Shown here one piece after another: positions 20,024 through 31,127 of a stretch of DNA of 64,000 nucleotides. The first letter of the stretch is position 1, and every line of letters begins with the position of its first letter. Where the stretch lies: positions 922,001 through 986,000 of the forward strand of contig NC_025262.1 of assembly GCF_000740895.1 (NCBI RefSeq), written 5' to 3'. Under the pieces are notes generated by a model, which made no database searches, had not been told where the DNA came from, and saw only the letters and a program-made list of their open reading frames with translations. Made by a program: the position numbers and the translations under genes. This DNA is from Theileria orientalis strain Shintoku (taxonomy: Eukaryota > Apicomplexa > Aconoidasida > Piroplasmida > Theileriidae).

Positions 20024-22001
20024 ATGTTTAAAATTCACAAAATGACCCATCGCAAAAGACTTTATATACTGGCCATATCGGTCTTTTTTCTAAATAGTGG
20101 CGCCGCGCTCTGTTCAACAGTGATGAATGACCAGAATACTCCATATTATAACAGGTTTAAAGACTACTATTCAGAGAATGTCAAGGAATCACAAATGGGC
20201 GGAATCGTGGACGAAAAGAGCTCTGAACCTAATTTTGACTACGATGTAGACCGACAGGATATATTTAGTCTACCGCAGCTTGTTTCCCAGGCGGAAACAG
20301 TCCATTCGAAGCTTAAATTGATCTTATCGGACTACTACTTTAGAATATATCGCGTAAATTTGGACTCAAAGTGCTCTTCGAGACCACGCTCAAACTCTTG
20401 CTCCTCACAAAAGAATTTCATAAGCCTAAACAAAGCAAACACACAGCAAAACAACACAGACAATCAAAACGGATCAAACTGTAACGGAAACGCCAGAGAA
20501 AACGGATCTGGAATACAAAAGTGTCACGTAGACCGTTGCAACTCAACAGATATACCATTTAATATAATGCACTCGAAAAAGGAGAATTATGTACTGCGAT
20601 TCTCAGAAGGATTGGCGACCAAAAAGCTGCCAAACCTGGACTTCCCGGAGTTGTTCGGAAAGGGAGAATCCAGCCAAGAAAATTTTGTATACGTGGATTT
20701 ACTGAGGAATCCGCCGTCGTACACAGGGTACAACGGGAGAGACGATTGGTGAGTTGAAATAACATGTAGTTATTGCAGAGCTATGAGATTAGCTGGAGAT
20801 ATAAAACACAAAGACGGACTTTAACGATGTTATAGGAAGGAGATACACACGGAGATTGGGAGGTTCGAAAACATATCGTGTAAGCAGAGCGCGCACATAT
20901 ATAAGCTTATTCTGGGGATGGAGGCGAACATAGAGGCGTTCTCGTCGCTGAACTACGAGTGCGTCAACCCAGTGGAGGCGTACGAAAAGCAGGTAGAGCT
21001 GCCGAGGTACCAGAGCAACTACCAGTTCTACGTCAACAAGCTTTCAAAGCGCCCGGACCGCATCGAGAACATCTACTACACCTACAAGTATGTCCTCGCG
21101 GCGATGGTGCACCTGGAGAGGTACCTCGCGTCGTACAACCTTAACCTGCAGCTGGTGAACAACCAGCTCTACCAGCACATGGACGACTTCATCAAGTACC
21201 TGAATAAGCAGAGCTGCACGACGAGCTGCGACTGCAGGTTCACGAGGCACGAGGGCTACCGCAAGCAGGAGGACGACGACTGCTGTAAAATAATCGACTC
21301 AAGGTAGGACAATGCAAGTACAGTTAGTAATTGTGGTAGCCAGGGCTGTGTTGGATTGCCAGCACAGTTATAAAATAATGCTGTTGTGCACGCTAGATAG
21401 TGATCAGTAATAGTGGTAAATCAACAATGTTTAGCTGTGGCTCTGAGGTCTTGGAGAAGTTCGATCGAATCATTCAAATGGTTGAGTGCGTGGACTGTGA
21501 AAAATGTAGACTTCACGGAATGATAAAGGTCAGCACTCTGTTGATGGCGATTAAGGTTGGTTGTTACATGACTTGCTGAGTATTAGTCACATGACTTGCT
21601 AGTATTAGTTACATGACTTGCTTTGTGTTAGTTACATGACTTGCTGAGTATTAGTCACATGATTTGCTTTGTGTTAGCTAGTTACATAGCCTATTGGGCG
21701 TTAAATGATAAGTGTTAACATGGCATAACGGCACTTTTAGATACTGAGCACGCCTGCGGATAAGTTGAATGAGTTGGAACTGGACAGAAACGACCTCGTG
21801 GCCTTGCTGCACGGGTTCAACTACTTTACACAGTCGGTGCTGATAGTTCAGAAGTTCGAAAGGCACAAAAAGAGACAAATCATGCTGTATCCCCTTAGGT
21901 TCCTCCTGGGATTCCTGTTGGTCGTCATTGTACTATATAAAAGGGAAATTTTTTCATTGAGACATAAAAAGCAGTCCACCACCCCTGAAAAGGGAAAATA
22001 A
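20024..22001 (+). CDS. ERO1, ER oxidoreductin with C-terminal membrane anchor
   Basis: Four exons (20024-20748, 20836-21303, 21435-21555, 21741-22001), 524 residues; the second ATG at 20042 is an alternative start. ERO1 is the FAD enzyme that reoxidises PDI and passes electrons to O2. A signal peptide (LYILAISVFFLNSGAALCS) is followed by YYFRIYRVNLDSKC and KCHVDRCNSTDIP, as in the ERO1 N-terminal shuttle region. Then come PPSYTGYNGRDDW, IHTEIGRFENISC and YKLILGMEANIEAFSSLNYE (FAD-binding helices). The catalytic site is CVDCEKCRLHGMIK (C-x-x-C-x-x-C), followed by ALLHGFNYFTQSVL. An Asn/Gln-rich insert lies at about 140-180. The C-terminus has a membrane span, FLLGFLLVVIVLY, with a basic tail, which animal ERO1 lacks. 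Confidence 0.92.
21561..21690 (+). repeat. tandem repeat inside ERO1 intron 3
   Basis: About five imperfect copies of a 22-24 nt unit of the type GTTACATGACTTGCTGAGTA within the 185-nt third intron (21556-21740). The intron is longer than its neighbours because of the repeat. Confidence 0.8.
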
Positions 22002-22019
22002 TGTAGTAATGTACTATAC

Positions 22020-22280
22020 AAAAGTATATGTGTGTTATTGTATTCGTTAAGGTGTGCACATTGGTATATGTGGGTGTGTATGTACAAGTTGCGTAAGTAT
22101 ATACATGTGTACAAGCATATATGTGCAAGTGTATAACTATGTGTGTATATACGCAAGTGTATAAGCATATGTGTTCAAATGTATACGCGTGTATAAGTAT
22201 GTGTGTATGAGCAAGTGTGTATATAGGCATAAGTATAGCGTGAATACAAATCGACAAAGAACAGAAACGCGTATACAATC
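22020..22280. repeat. GT/TA-rich low-complexity tract
   Basis: About 260 nt of alternating TGTG, TATA and GCAAGTGTATA-like motifs between the convergent ERO1 and FAN-like genes. It reads as a degenerate microsatellite. Minus-strand frames rich in Tyr, Thr and His over it are composition artefacts. Confidence 0.7.
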
Positions 22281-22290
22281 AGTATGGATA

Positions 22291-25200
22291 TTAGTCGTAT
22301 ATCGCCACGCTGTCGCCGCGGTTGTTCGCAACAATTGCCCTCAGGTTGTTGTGCTGTGAAAAGGGGTTGACGCAGGTCATTGTGGGGTTTTTCAAACCCA
22401 AGGCCAGGCTCGACACCCTGTTCTTGAGACTCAAATCGTAGATGTAGAAGATGCTCTCGTGCAGTGTAGATGCGTCAGCTCGTGGGACTGCACAGCCGTT
22501 CGAGGCCGCAGGGCCCGCAACGGCGGTGAGGGAAATGTGGTCGCCGGGATCGCAGTAGGAGGAAAGAGGCACGTAGTCAATGTTCAGCTGCTTCATGAAG
22601 CTGTCGCACGAGCCCAGGGAGTTGAGCATCCTGATGTCCCAGAAGACCACGGGGTCCCGCGACTTAGAAACCACCTGGATGAAGTGGTTGCTTATGCCGC
22701 AGGAGAGCACCATCTTGTCGGTGGTGGGCTCGTACGACCATATGGGCGTGTTCGGAGTCCTGATGTCCCACAGGTTCAACTTGCCGTTCACCACGCAGCT
22801 GAGCAGGAGATCATTCTTGCAGCACAGGCACGTGAGCCCCGCCGACTCGTCAAATATCATCACCTCGTGCAGGCCGGTGCTCGTCAGCTGGAACCTGCGC
22901 ACCGTCTCGTCGAGGCCGCCGGTCACCAGATACCCGTCCTCGTAGTCGATGCAGGTCACACTATCGTCGTGAAGTTGCTACAAATTCATTAGTGGGTTGT
23001 GTGATTGCCTTTTAAACAGCAAAGATGCGTATATAACTCATATTGTTGTGAGGCATAATACTACCAGTTGAGGTTATGGGTTAACAACTGTTACACAGTG
23101 GTTGTTGTGCACCAGCTACGCGTCAGTATGCGGTTAAACACACACAGAAATCAGTTACATAAATGCATAAACGCCTCGTAAACTGAAAATGGAACTTACG
23201 TATGTTGTAAAGTGTCTTCCCTTGTCCACGTTGGTTGACCCCCTTGGCATATAGCAGAAGTCGTCCTCGTACACACTCAGGTACTCGTTTTCCAGATCTT
23301 TGAGAGAGTCACCGCTGCCTACCAGGTCGTTTGAAATGATGGCGTAGTTGATCATGTGCAGGTAGCCGCACGTATCTGCCGTAAAGAGCGACTTGTTCAC
23401 GCATATCCCGCATGTCAGGCTGTACTTGCTCACGTTCAGTACCTTGCTGTAACCTTTGCGTCTCTCTAACCCACTCTCCTCCAACTCATCGCTGTCATTA
23501 TAACCATTCATTCCATTGCGGTAATAGGCCTTGTTGGAATAAGCATCGTCGCGATCGCCGTTTACTCCATTAGAAAGATTGTTGGCAGCCCTATCCTCCT
23601 CTCTGTTTTCACCATATCTATCGCCATCACCATCATCGTTGTAGTCCGAGAATTCCGTTGACACGGTGCCAGCTCTGAACTTCCTGAAGTGAATTACTCC
23701 TTGCGATGTCAAGTAGTAGTAGTAGTCGCTCAGGAAACCCAGGTTTGTCACCTTGTCTACCCTCGGCAGCTCCATCACATTCAACTTATCCTTCGACACC
23801 AACTCCGATATTTCTCTCAGGTGTCCTGTTCCGTAGGTCGGCACTATTGTTCTATTAAGTCTAAACGAATCGCTTATTTCCAGTCCTCCCTTCGTGAACA
23901 GCTCCGAGTGTTTCTCCACGTAGATAAACCATGGTGCGCTGTTGTACGCGTCGTCGAAGTTAAACTCGTTGAAGACTATCTTCCTCGGGTGCGGCGTGTC
24001 GAACAGTATTATTGGCGACTGTCCAAACTCCCTCACTTGCACTGATATTGCCTGTGAATCCATTGTTCTCAGGAAATTTGATATTGCCGTCGACGGCTTC
24101 AGCTTTCCTGCGTGCACGCTTCCCAGGTACGTCAACGGGTGGTACGTGTTATTATTCAAAATACTATTCTAAAACGCTTTGAATCATGCTTATTAACTTG
24201 TTCTAGATACAAACTTAATCAAATAACACAACACACACTAGTGCTACTATTATTGCCAATATTAATATTCCATATTCTATACTCCACACTGCTTAACTTA
24301 CCTGGCCCGTCTGCTTGTACCCGAAGATCAGGTCTATCCAGTTCGTCAGGTTCTTAGACACGTACTCCGATTCCAGCGCCAGCCTCATTGTCTTCAGGAA
24401 CTTACATGGGTTATTGTGTGCCCATTTCGGCAACTCCACATCGCCCAGTCTTCCGTCCTGCGTCGTTATGTTCAGTGTGTTCTTCAAGAACAGTTCGTTG
24501 TTCTCGTAAAATTCCGGTATTAGTTCAAAAAACGACGAATGTCCACTATAGGTATCTAAATGTTATCATTATTTCCAATTTGGCATTAGCGACAGTAGTA
24601 ATGGCAATACTAATAGCAGTATCACCAGTGGCAACAACAATAACAATAGCAACAATACTAGCAGTGGAGTTCATACTTTGAAACGTCTCCTGTATGTTTT
24701 TAAAGGTGCGTGCTGCCGAGTCGAACCTTCCTCCGTACAGCCTCAGCTGGCACTCCGGCAAGAGCCTTATCAAGAAGAACACTATCAGCGCCGGCGTGGA
24801 GTAATGAGAGCCGTACAGGTAGTATCCCATGTTCCACAGCCCCTCCACGTTCTCCATTCTCTTCTGTGCCCCTTCTTGATGCTGCTCCTTCTGCTTGTTC
24901 GCCTTGTTCCCCTTGTTCACTGTGTGGGACCCCGACGCATTGCTCAACTGGTATAGGTTGTACATCCGTTTCTTTATTAGCTGCAGCCTCTCCTCGTTCA
25001 ACGCTCCTATGGGCTTCGATAGATCTCTGAACACCTTCGGGTCGTTCAAATCCAGGTTCTGACTCGAGTAGTCGCTGAGTATCCATGGAAAGACCGGGTA
25101 GTGCGAAATGTCGTACCTGCTCCTCCCTGCTATGCAGTTCAAGAAGTCCAGGTACTGGAAGTTCGGCAAGAGTCCCATTCTCCACAACTCCGTCATTTCA

Positions 25201-26360
25201 TTTCTGAACGCTCTCGACTCAATCGCGTAGAACGACCTATCACAACCGTGAGTTAATAACTATGCGCAGTTCTCCATATCTAATCTAACCACTAATCTTC
25301 AATTACGGGGTATTTACCTCGGTATCAGCGTTTTAAGCGTGCCAACCAACTTTTCTCTGTCCGATCCCAGGTTAAACTCCAGGTATATGCACCTGTACTG
25401 CTTGCGTGCTATGTTGTCGTCCAGCTCCTCCGGCAGCGATACCACTTCCAGTGCTGTTGAGCATTCTCCCGTAGTTGTCAGCCCTGAGTCCCTCTTGAAC
25501 ACGTGCAATATGTTGTCCAGGTTTATCCTCTTGTAGAGCTTCCTCGAGAAGTTGGGGCACGGCTGAAAGTATATTGCCTTGTCCGTCAACGCGCAGAATC
25601 CTCCGTGCCTGACCATTCTCTTCAACCTCCAACAGTATATCGACTCCTTCCCTCCGCCCAGGAGCAACTTTTCTCTATTCGGGATCAGGTTTGTGCTGAA
25701 CCCTCGTTCTCTATAGTAGTTCATGCTCATGTTAAATATCTCTCTGTCCTTCAGCATATTATAACTCAGGTTGCCGTACAGGTTGTTAAAGTAAAACAGC
25801 TTCTTGTACTCCACCAACTGCTGCTTCTGAATTTCCTGGGTCGAGTACGTGAAGAGGAAGCAGTAGCAGGGGAAGTTGTTTATGTCCATATCGTTCCCAT
25901 CTCTCGTCAGGCTGTTTTTCTCCTTGTTGAGTGGGTTTGGGCTTATTGCGGTCGAGGCGTCGCATGTGTACGTCGTGTACGGCGATATAAACCTCGATTT
26001 ACCGTTGTATATCGACGTCGGTATTGACGTCACCTGTTTGCATGACACGAAAACTCCGCAGGGGTTCTTTGGGAACTCCGAGATCGTCGTGATGTGTTGA
26101 AACTGCAGCTTCAGCAGCGGCATATCCAGCGCATCCGGCTCAAATATAAGGGATTTTGTGCCAACCCTTATTCTCCCCTTTCTACTCACTTGCACACTTG
26201 CCACGTTTTGGGGCTCCGTTGCCGACTCTAGGAACTTAGCCCAGTTTGAAAGGTTCGTTTCCGAAGGGAATAACGTAAACGAGTTACACGCTGCGTCCGT
26301 TACGTATTCTTCCCCCTCTTCCAATAGAACCAGGTCAAAACTTCTAACGGTTGACAACAT
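22291..26360 (-). CDS. FAN/NSMAF-like BEACH-WD40 protein
   Basis: Five exons on the minus strand, near 26360-25317, 25237-24681, 24554-24302, 24172-23201, 22979-22291, about 1,170 residues. The N-terminal part holds a GRAM/PH-like unit (VGTKSLIFEPDALDMPLLKL) and a second one (ALTDKAIYFQPCPNFSRKLY). The BEACH domain has MGLLPNFQYLDFLNCIAGRS, YPVFPWILSDYSSQNLDLN, FRDLSKPIGALN, MGYYLYGSHYSTPALIVFFL, ELIPEFY, ELPKWA and NWIDLIFGYKQTG, then HPLTYLG and FDTPHPRKI. WD40 repeats end the protein (LVTGGLDETVRRFQL, GKLNLWDIRTP, VVFWDIRML). This order matches FAN, the adaptor linked to neutral sphingomyelinase in animals; BEACH proteins in general act in membrane traffic. A low-complexity insert (about 880-910) interrupts the WD40 part. 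Confidence 0.9.
24583..24672 (-). repeat. triplet-like repeat inside a FAN-like gene intron
   Basis: About 90 nt of imperfect GTA/ACA/AAT-type triplets in intron 2 (24680-24555). Read in frame it would give Ala/Ile/Val-rich sequence and stop at a TAG, whereas splicing restores QS-GHSSFFELIPEFY, so it is intronic. Confidence 0.7.
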
Positions 26361-26588
26361 TTTGTTGTTTTAAGGGGAGGCTCAGTTTTAAAATCGTACT
26401 ATTCCATTATGCTACAGTCTAAAAAAATCAGCGAATATTCTACACATCAAACGTCTGTTTTACAATTAAAATAGTGGTTTGAATTTAATATTATTGTACA
26501 CTAATCTTTTTTAAAAATATTTTACATTTACAACATATATTTACTGAGTGTGTCGTGAGTATAGTGTCACTTAATAACAATGTAATAA

Positions 26589-27897
26589 ATGTCGAGCTCC
26601 CTTTTCCCTCGACAAATAAAAAAACCTCTAGGTTATACAATTAATAATTTAAGTAAAACTAGAGGTTACTTAGGGGTTTCTCACAATTTTGTGAATGGCT
26701 TAAACTATCCAAATGGATTGAATAATTGTACTATATCTCGACTATATAAACCTGATGTAAATTATTTTTGTTGTAATAACCAGTTTTTGTCATTTAATTT
26801 TAGTAATTATCGCATAAGATTCTTTTCAACGGGGCCGGAGCACATCCAAGATTCCGTTGATGCAGCTGGAGCGGATGGAGAATCTCAAGATAACCTTCTG
26901 AACGCAGTTAAGGCTTATTCTACTCAAAGTGGCGATAACATTAAAGAATTAGCTGAGGAGCTCGGCATAGAGTCTGACATAGGCAAGGAAAAGCTGAGTT
27001 TGGAGGAGCTGTATGAGATTCCAGACTACCAGGAGTACCTCCTGTCCAGAATAACAGAGGTTAACGGCACCAAAAGGAGCGCCCTCCAGGAGTTTCTCCC
27101 GGTGGACTACCTGCAGCAGATGTTCATGGCTGTGCACGATTACACGAACCTCAGCTGGGCCGCAACCATATGCGTCATGACTCTGTTCTTCAAGCTGGTC
27201 TCGTTGCCCATATGGTCGAACTCGGAGAGAATCAGGAGGATGAACGCGCACCTGATGCCGAGGGCAATGGAGCTGCAGGAGAAGGCCAATCACGCGTTCG
27301 CCACCAAGAACGAGAAGCTGGCCCGAGAGACGCAGCGCCAGATCTTCGAGATGACCAGGGAGAACTCGTTTATGAAGGGCATGCTCGTACAGATGGGCTC
27401 CACTGCGTTTCAGGGGCTGATGTTCGGGACTGTTTACGGAGGCCTGCGACTCTTCGCAATCAATCCCACCTTCAGACCCGATTTCACCTTCGAGTCGTGC
27501 CTGTGGCTTGACAGTCTCTGTCTGCCTGACCCGTATTTTATCCTCCCGAGCATCTTCGGAATCCTCATGACTATCGTGTTTGAGCACAACTTGTCGGTCA
27601 ACTTCTCCGCCACTGAGGCCTCCAAAGGTACGTAACTCCTACTTGACATTTACTGTTGCAGGCACTGTAGTTTCCAACTTCCAGAACAGGCAGAAGTACA
27701 TGAAACTTGCCTCGAGGATCGGCATAATATTCTTCACGTTCTACGGGTTCACTATGCCTAGCAGCGCCTTTTTCTACCTTATTCCCAGCTTTCTGTTTCA
27801 GACGATCCTCAGGTACTCGTGCAACCGCTTCGAGGTGGCTCGATTTCTCGGCATTCCCATGCCAATAGTAAAAAAGGCAAAGCCGCCTAAGCCATAA
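26589..27897 (+). CDS. OXA1/YidC-family mitochondrial membrane insertase
   Basis: Two exons (26589-27627, 27662-27897; 34-nt intron), 424 residues. OXA1 inserts proteins, including those made inside mitochondria, into the inner membrane. The N-terminal 85 residues are basic, rich in Ser and Asn, and fit a targeting sequence. The 60KD_IMP core starts at YLQQMFMAVHDYTNLSWAAT and has membrane spans at AATICVMTLFFKLVSLPIW, at MLVQMGSTAFQGLMFGTVYG, around YFILPSIFGILMTIVF and in the last exon (IGIIFFTFYGFTMPSSAFFY). A charged helix (EKANHAFATKNEKLARETQR) lies between spans 1 and 2 as in the family. An apicoplast paralogue would be a less likely reading because there is no signal peptide. Confidence 0.88.
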
Positions 27898-28116
27898 TAT
27901 TCTTTTAATTACACCTATATAAACTCAGACATACAAACTTATATGTACCTGTGTATATACATGGCTTAATAAACATCTAAGTATGCTTATTACAGCACAT
28001 ATACACATTAGGGTATGAACACAGCAATATGTATATACACACTCACTTAAATACACACCAACATGTATATACACGCTAACAGAGGAAATACTATAGTATA
28101 TTATGGGTTACAATGA

Positions 28117-28941
28117 TTACAGGTTGGTTGGATTAATCATCATGTTCAGGTTGTTCGGAACGTATACCACGTTCTTGGAAGTGGACAGAGTTTCTGCGAT
28201 TTCCTTTGCTGCTTCGAGCTTCCTCACCTCGAGCATGCCGGTGCCGTGCGTCTGCACTGCCTTCGAGATCAGGTTGGCGGCCTCGGCCTCTCCCTCAGCC
28301 TTAACTATTGCAGCCAGCTTCTCCTGCTCCGACTTGGCCACGATGAACTTGACGCGCTCCGACTCCTGCTGGGCCACCTGCTTCTCCTCAATTGCCTTCG
28401 AGAAGTCCTTCCCGTAGCTGAGGTGTGTGATCGCCACGTCGTCAAGCTTAATGTCGAACTGCAGCGCCCTCGCCGTGATTGCGTCCCTGATGTCCTTCGA
28501 CACCTTATCCCTCTGCGTCAGCAGGGACTCTGCATTGTATTTGGCGACGACCGCCTTTAACACTTCATTTCCGATGGAAGGAAGAACCCTCTCATCGAAG
28601 TCAGGGCCCAGCTTCTGGTGAAGCCTTGGAAGGTGCTCCGTAAACGGCCTGTAAAGCAGCCTGAGGCTAATGCTGACCATTTGCAGGTCCTGTGTGCCCG
28701 TCGTGGTATTAATCACCTTAGGCTTCGCCCGTATATCGTACAAGTAGGGTACCTGGAACCAGGGAATGTAGAAATGCGAGCCTTCGCCGAAGGTTTTCTT
28801 GCTGACGCCTCCGGCGAACCTGTTGAACATCACCGCCCTCTCGCCGCCGTCAACGTCGAACAGACATAGATAGGGAATAACGGCACCTCCGGCCGTAACG
28901 GCAGCGACCTTCGACAGTTTAGAGGCCAGTTTCGACATCAT
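28117..28941 (-). CDS. prohibitin (PHB1 type)
   Basis: Single exon, 274 residues, the usual length. Prohibitins form ring complexes in the mitochondrial inner membrane that stabilise proteins and scaffold proteases. The SPFH/Band 7 domain is seen from GGERAVMFNRFAGGVSKKTF through EGSHFYIPWFQVPYLYDIRA, VSISLRLLYRP, LPSIGNEVLKAVVAKYNAE, QRDKVSKDIRDAITARA and ITHLSYGKDFSKAIEEKQVA to the C-terminal coiled coil (AKSEQEKLAAIVKAEGEAEA). A short hydrophobic N-terminus (AAVTAGGAVIPYLCLF) serves as the anchor. PHB1 rather than PHB2 is chosen from the short N-terminus and SFTHLSYG-like block. It converges on OXA1, another inner-membrane biogenesis factor. Confidence 0.92.
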   Translation of the reverse strand: MMSKLASKLSKVAAVTAGGAVIPYLCLFDVDGGERAVMFNRFAGGVSKKTFGEGSHFYIPWFQVPYLYDIRAKPKVINTTTGTQDLQMVSISLRLLYRPFTEHLPRLHQKLGPDFDERVLPSIGNEVLKAVVAKYNAESLLTQRDKVSKDIRDAITARALQFDIKLDDVAITHLSYGKDFSKAIEEKQVAQQESERVKFIVAKSEQEKLAAIVKAEGEAEAANLISKAVQTHGTGMLEVRKLEAAKEIAETLSTSKNVVYVPNNLNMMINPTNL

Positions 28942-29017
28942 TTTACCAATATGTGTTAAATAAATATTAAAATACTGACTGGTGTGTAAATTTTAGAATG
29001 CAAAGAGTGTTATTAAA

Positions 29018-31127
29018 TTAAAATTCTCCCCCTACTGGCACCTGATCGGGGTTGGGTCCGGTAGCTCCCTCATCTGCAAAAATTAACATTAGCTGTTTAA
29101 CTAAGGCTTTAAACTAATAACCTGCATAGAGATGTACCAATATTCGGCTTGACTAAAATTCATATGGATCATTCTTACCCGCACCGGCTCCGACTTCGTC
29201 CTCTATCTGCACAGTGGGTAGTTGGTCCGGCAGCATTCCTACGAACATGTTCGGAATCAGCTGCGCAGCCGCGCACACCAGTATCATGGGTACCAGCCCC
29301 TGGAAGTTGTGGTTGTTGATCTTGAAGAGGTGAGTCATCAGGGAGGATATGTACGTGCCGATGTCCATTCCCAGGAACTGCACCGTCCAGAGGAACGAGT
29401 ACATACTGCTCTCAATTCCCCTTGGGCAGAGCCTAGTCGCCATCACGTAGATCGGGAACGAGTTCATCTCCCCAATGAACTGGATCAGGGACGTGTCGGT
29501 GATCGCGAAGGCCTTGTCAGGTATGCCCAGTACCAGGTTCCACCTCTTAACGAGCACAACGCTGAAGCAGCAAAACGTCGCCACCAGGATCGTCGTCCAC
29601 ACGAACAGCTTCCTTATGTTCATGTTCTTGAAGAAGGCCAGGTAGCAGTAGATGCCGAAGAGACTCGCTATGGCCTGGAAGGCTGCGAATCTACCGAACA
29701 GCTCCGGCTGGAAGTGGAGTCTCTCAGTCATGAAGTAGAACATTGCGGTCCCCGCGCTCGGAATCATCTAAGCGTCTGTGAGTTACTTTAAACTAACCAT
29801 TGTGATGAAAAGGAAAATGGAAGGCTTCTTAATTTCTGGTTTACACGCGAAATTCACTAATCTGTGATATTGCTCCCTTATCGTCAGGTAGTACCCGAAC
29901 GGCTTTTCCTGGATGAAAAAGGCCGTAAAGAACACGCAGAACGGCAAACTTGAAGCGATCATGAATATTTGCTAAAAAAGGTTAACAAACAAGCAAACTT
30001 AGTTTATAAATATCTCAAGTATCTAAGTTTCCGATAAATCCAGTAACTAACGACCCAGTTAGTGTCCGTACCCTTTTTTTAATAATCATTATAAGTACAC
30101 TTGACAGGTATGACATTGCTGCAAATGTCAACTTTCTGAACGTGTAAAAGGTGGAAATAGTCTTCGTGACTTGTTCGTTGCTCTGTTTATACGCGCACTC
30201 GATCACAAGCGCCTCACCGATAACGCTACAAAGCTAAAAAGAGTTAATTGGACAGGCGCAGAAAGTTAAACTTATTCGCATAACCAAAATAAATAATACG
30301 TACCGCTGATCCGAGTGAACAGAGTGCGAACAATCCAGTAGTTAATACGATAGAGTAGTCTTCATCGAGAAGACCGAGTGTGAACATGGACGCGAAACAA
30401 ATAAAAGAGCCGATAGCAAGGTAACTTTTCCTCCTGCTACCGAATATGGGCACCGAATCGCTCGTGAAAGCGAACAATAATTTTACATTCAATGGCAGTC
30501 TTATTAAACCAAGAATAAATGTGAGAAGTGCTAAACATACGTTATTATACTATTTATTCATGTAATATGCCCTATGCATAGTAGCTAGAACAAAGAGCCC
30601 ATGAGTGACAGTTGTTGTCGAAGGTTTTAACCGACACGAATCTCAAAAGTGCAACATAACATCGCGACTAGAGCAGATAATCAGTAGCATATGATGCTGG
30701 AGGCCAAATATAGGCCTTCTAGGTAATGCTGACTGCTGATTATCAAATCGGCGGAACATAACACGAACAGTTACACATTTTAAGAATTCGGCCGCCAAAC
30801 AACTCGTAACTTTATGTAGAGTAATACGTATGATAGTTAAACTAAAATAACAGACTCACCTGGAGAAATGTGGAAGTCATCTTTATATAAATACATAATG
30901 GGCAAATAAGTTAAAACTTCTACACCGTGAAGCATCGCAACAATGCACGAAATCAACTCGTTTCGAGATGAGAAATGGCCGGAAGAATACAGCAGTGATT
31001 CGTCGAAGCTGAGCAGGCCGGCGAACGCATTGTGCTGTTCGTCCTTTATGAGTTTCGGATTTGCCAACAGCACACTGTCAGTTTCGTTCGGCAGGTTATT
31101 CAACACTGAAGAATAAAAATCAGCCAT
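29018..31127 (-). CDS. BT1-family folate/biopterin-type transporter
   Basis: Several exons on the minus strand, beginning MADFYSSVLNNLPNETDSVL at 31127 (frame upstream lacks another ATG). Exon 2 (from 30530) has LPLNVKLLFAFTSDSVPIFG then SRRKSYLAIGSFICF, the BT1 signature between membrane spans 2 and 3. Later exons contain EALVIECAYKQSNEQVTK, FKKPSIF-type loops and MIPSAGTAMFYFMTERLHF, and the last spans (FPIYVMATRLCPRGIESSMY, then SFLWTVQFLGMDIG). About 12 membrane spans, in the plasma membrane or an organelle; substrates in this family include folates and pterins. The 3' end has two readings. Retaining the last intron ends the protein DPYEF at 29153. Splicing 29179 to 29073 ends it VPVGGEF at 29018, which I slightly prefer. 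Intron 1 is unusually long (see 30531). Confidence 0.85.
30531..30859 (-). other. 329-nt first intron of the BT1 gene with a strong hairpin
   Basis: This intron is several times longer than most in the window and GC-richer than intergenic DNA. It holds a three-part inverted repeat: 30676-30684 pairs perfectly with 30736-30744 (GATAATCAG / CTGATTATC), 30686-30690 with 30726-30730, and 30699-30705 with 30713-30719 around a 7-nt loop. Two copies of AACATAACA flank it (about 30653 and 30756). It may be an intron-hosted small RNA (H/ACA-like) or a regulatory element; the sequence alone cannot say which. Confidence 0.45.

Noticed and set aside
21925..22278. Minus-strand frames rich in Tyr, His, Thr and Cys
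   Set aside because: They translate a GT/TA low-complexity tract, with no conserved pattern.
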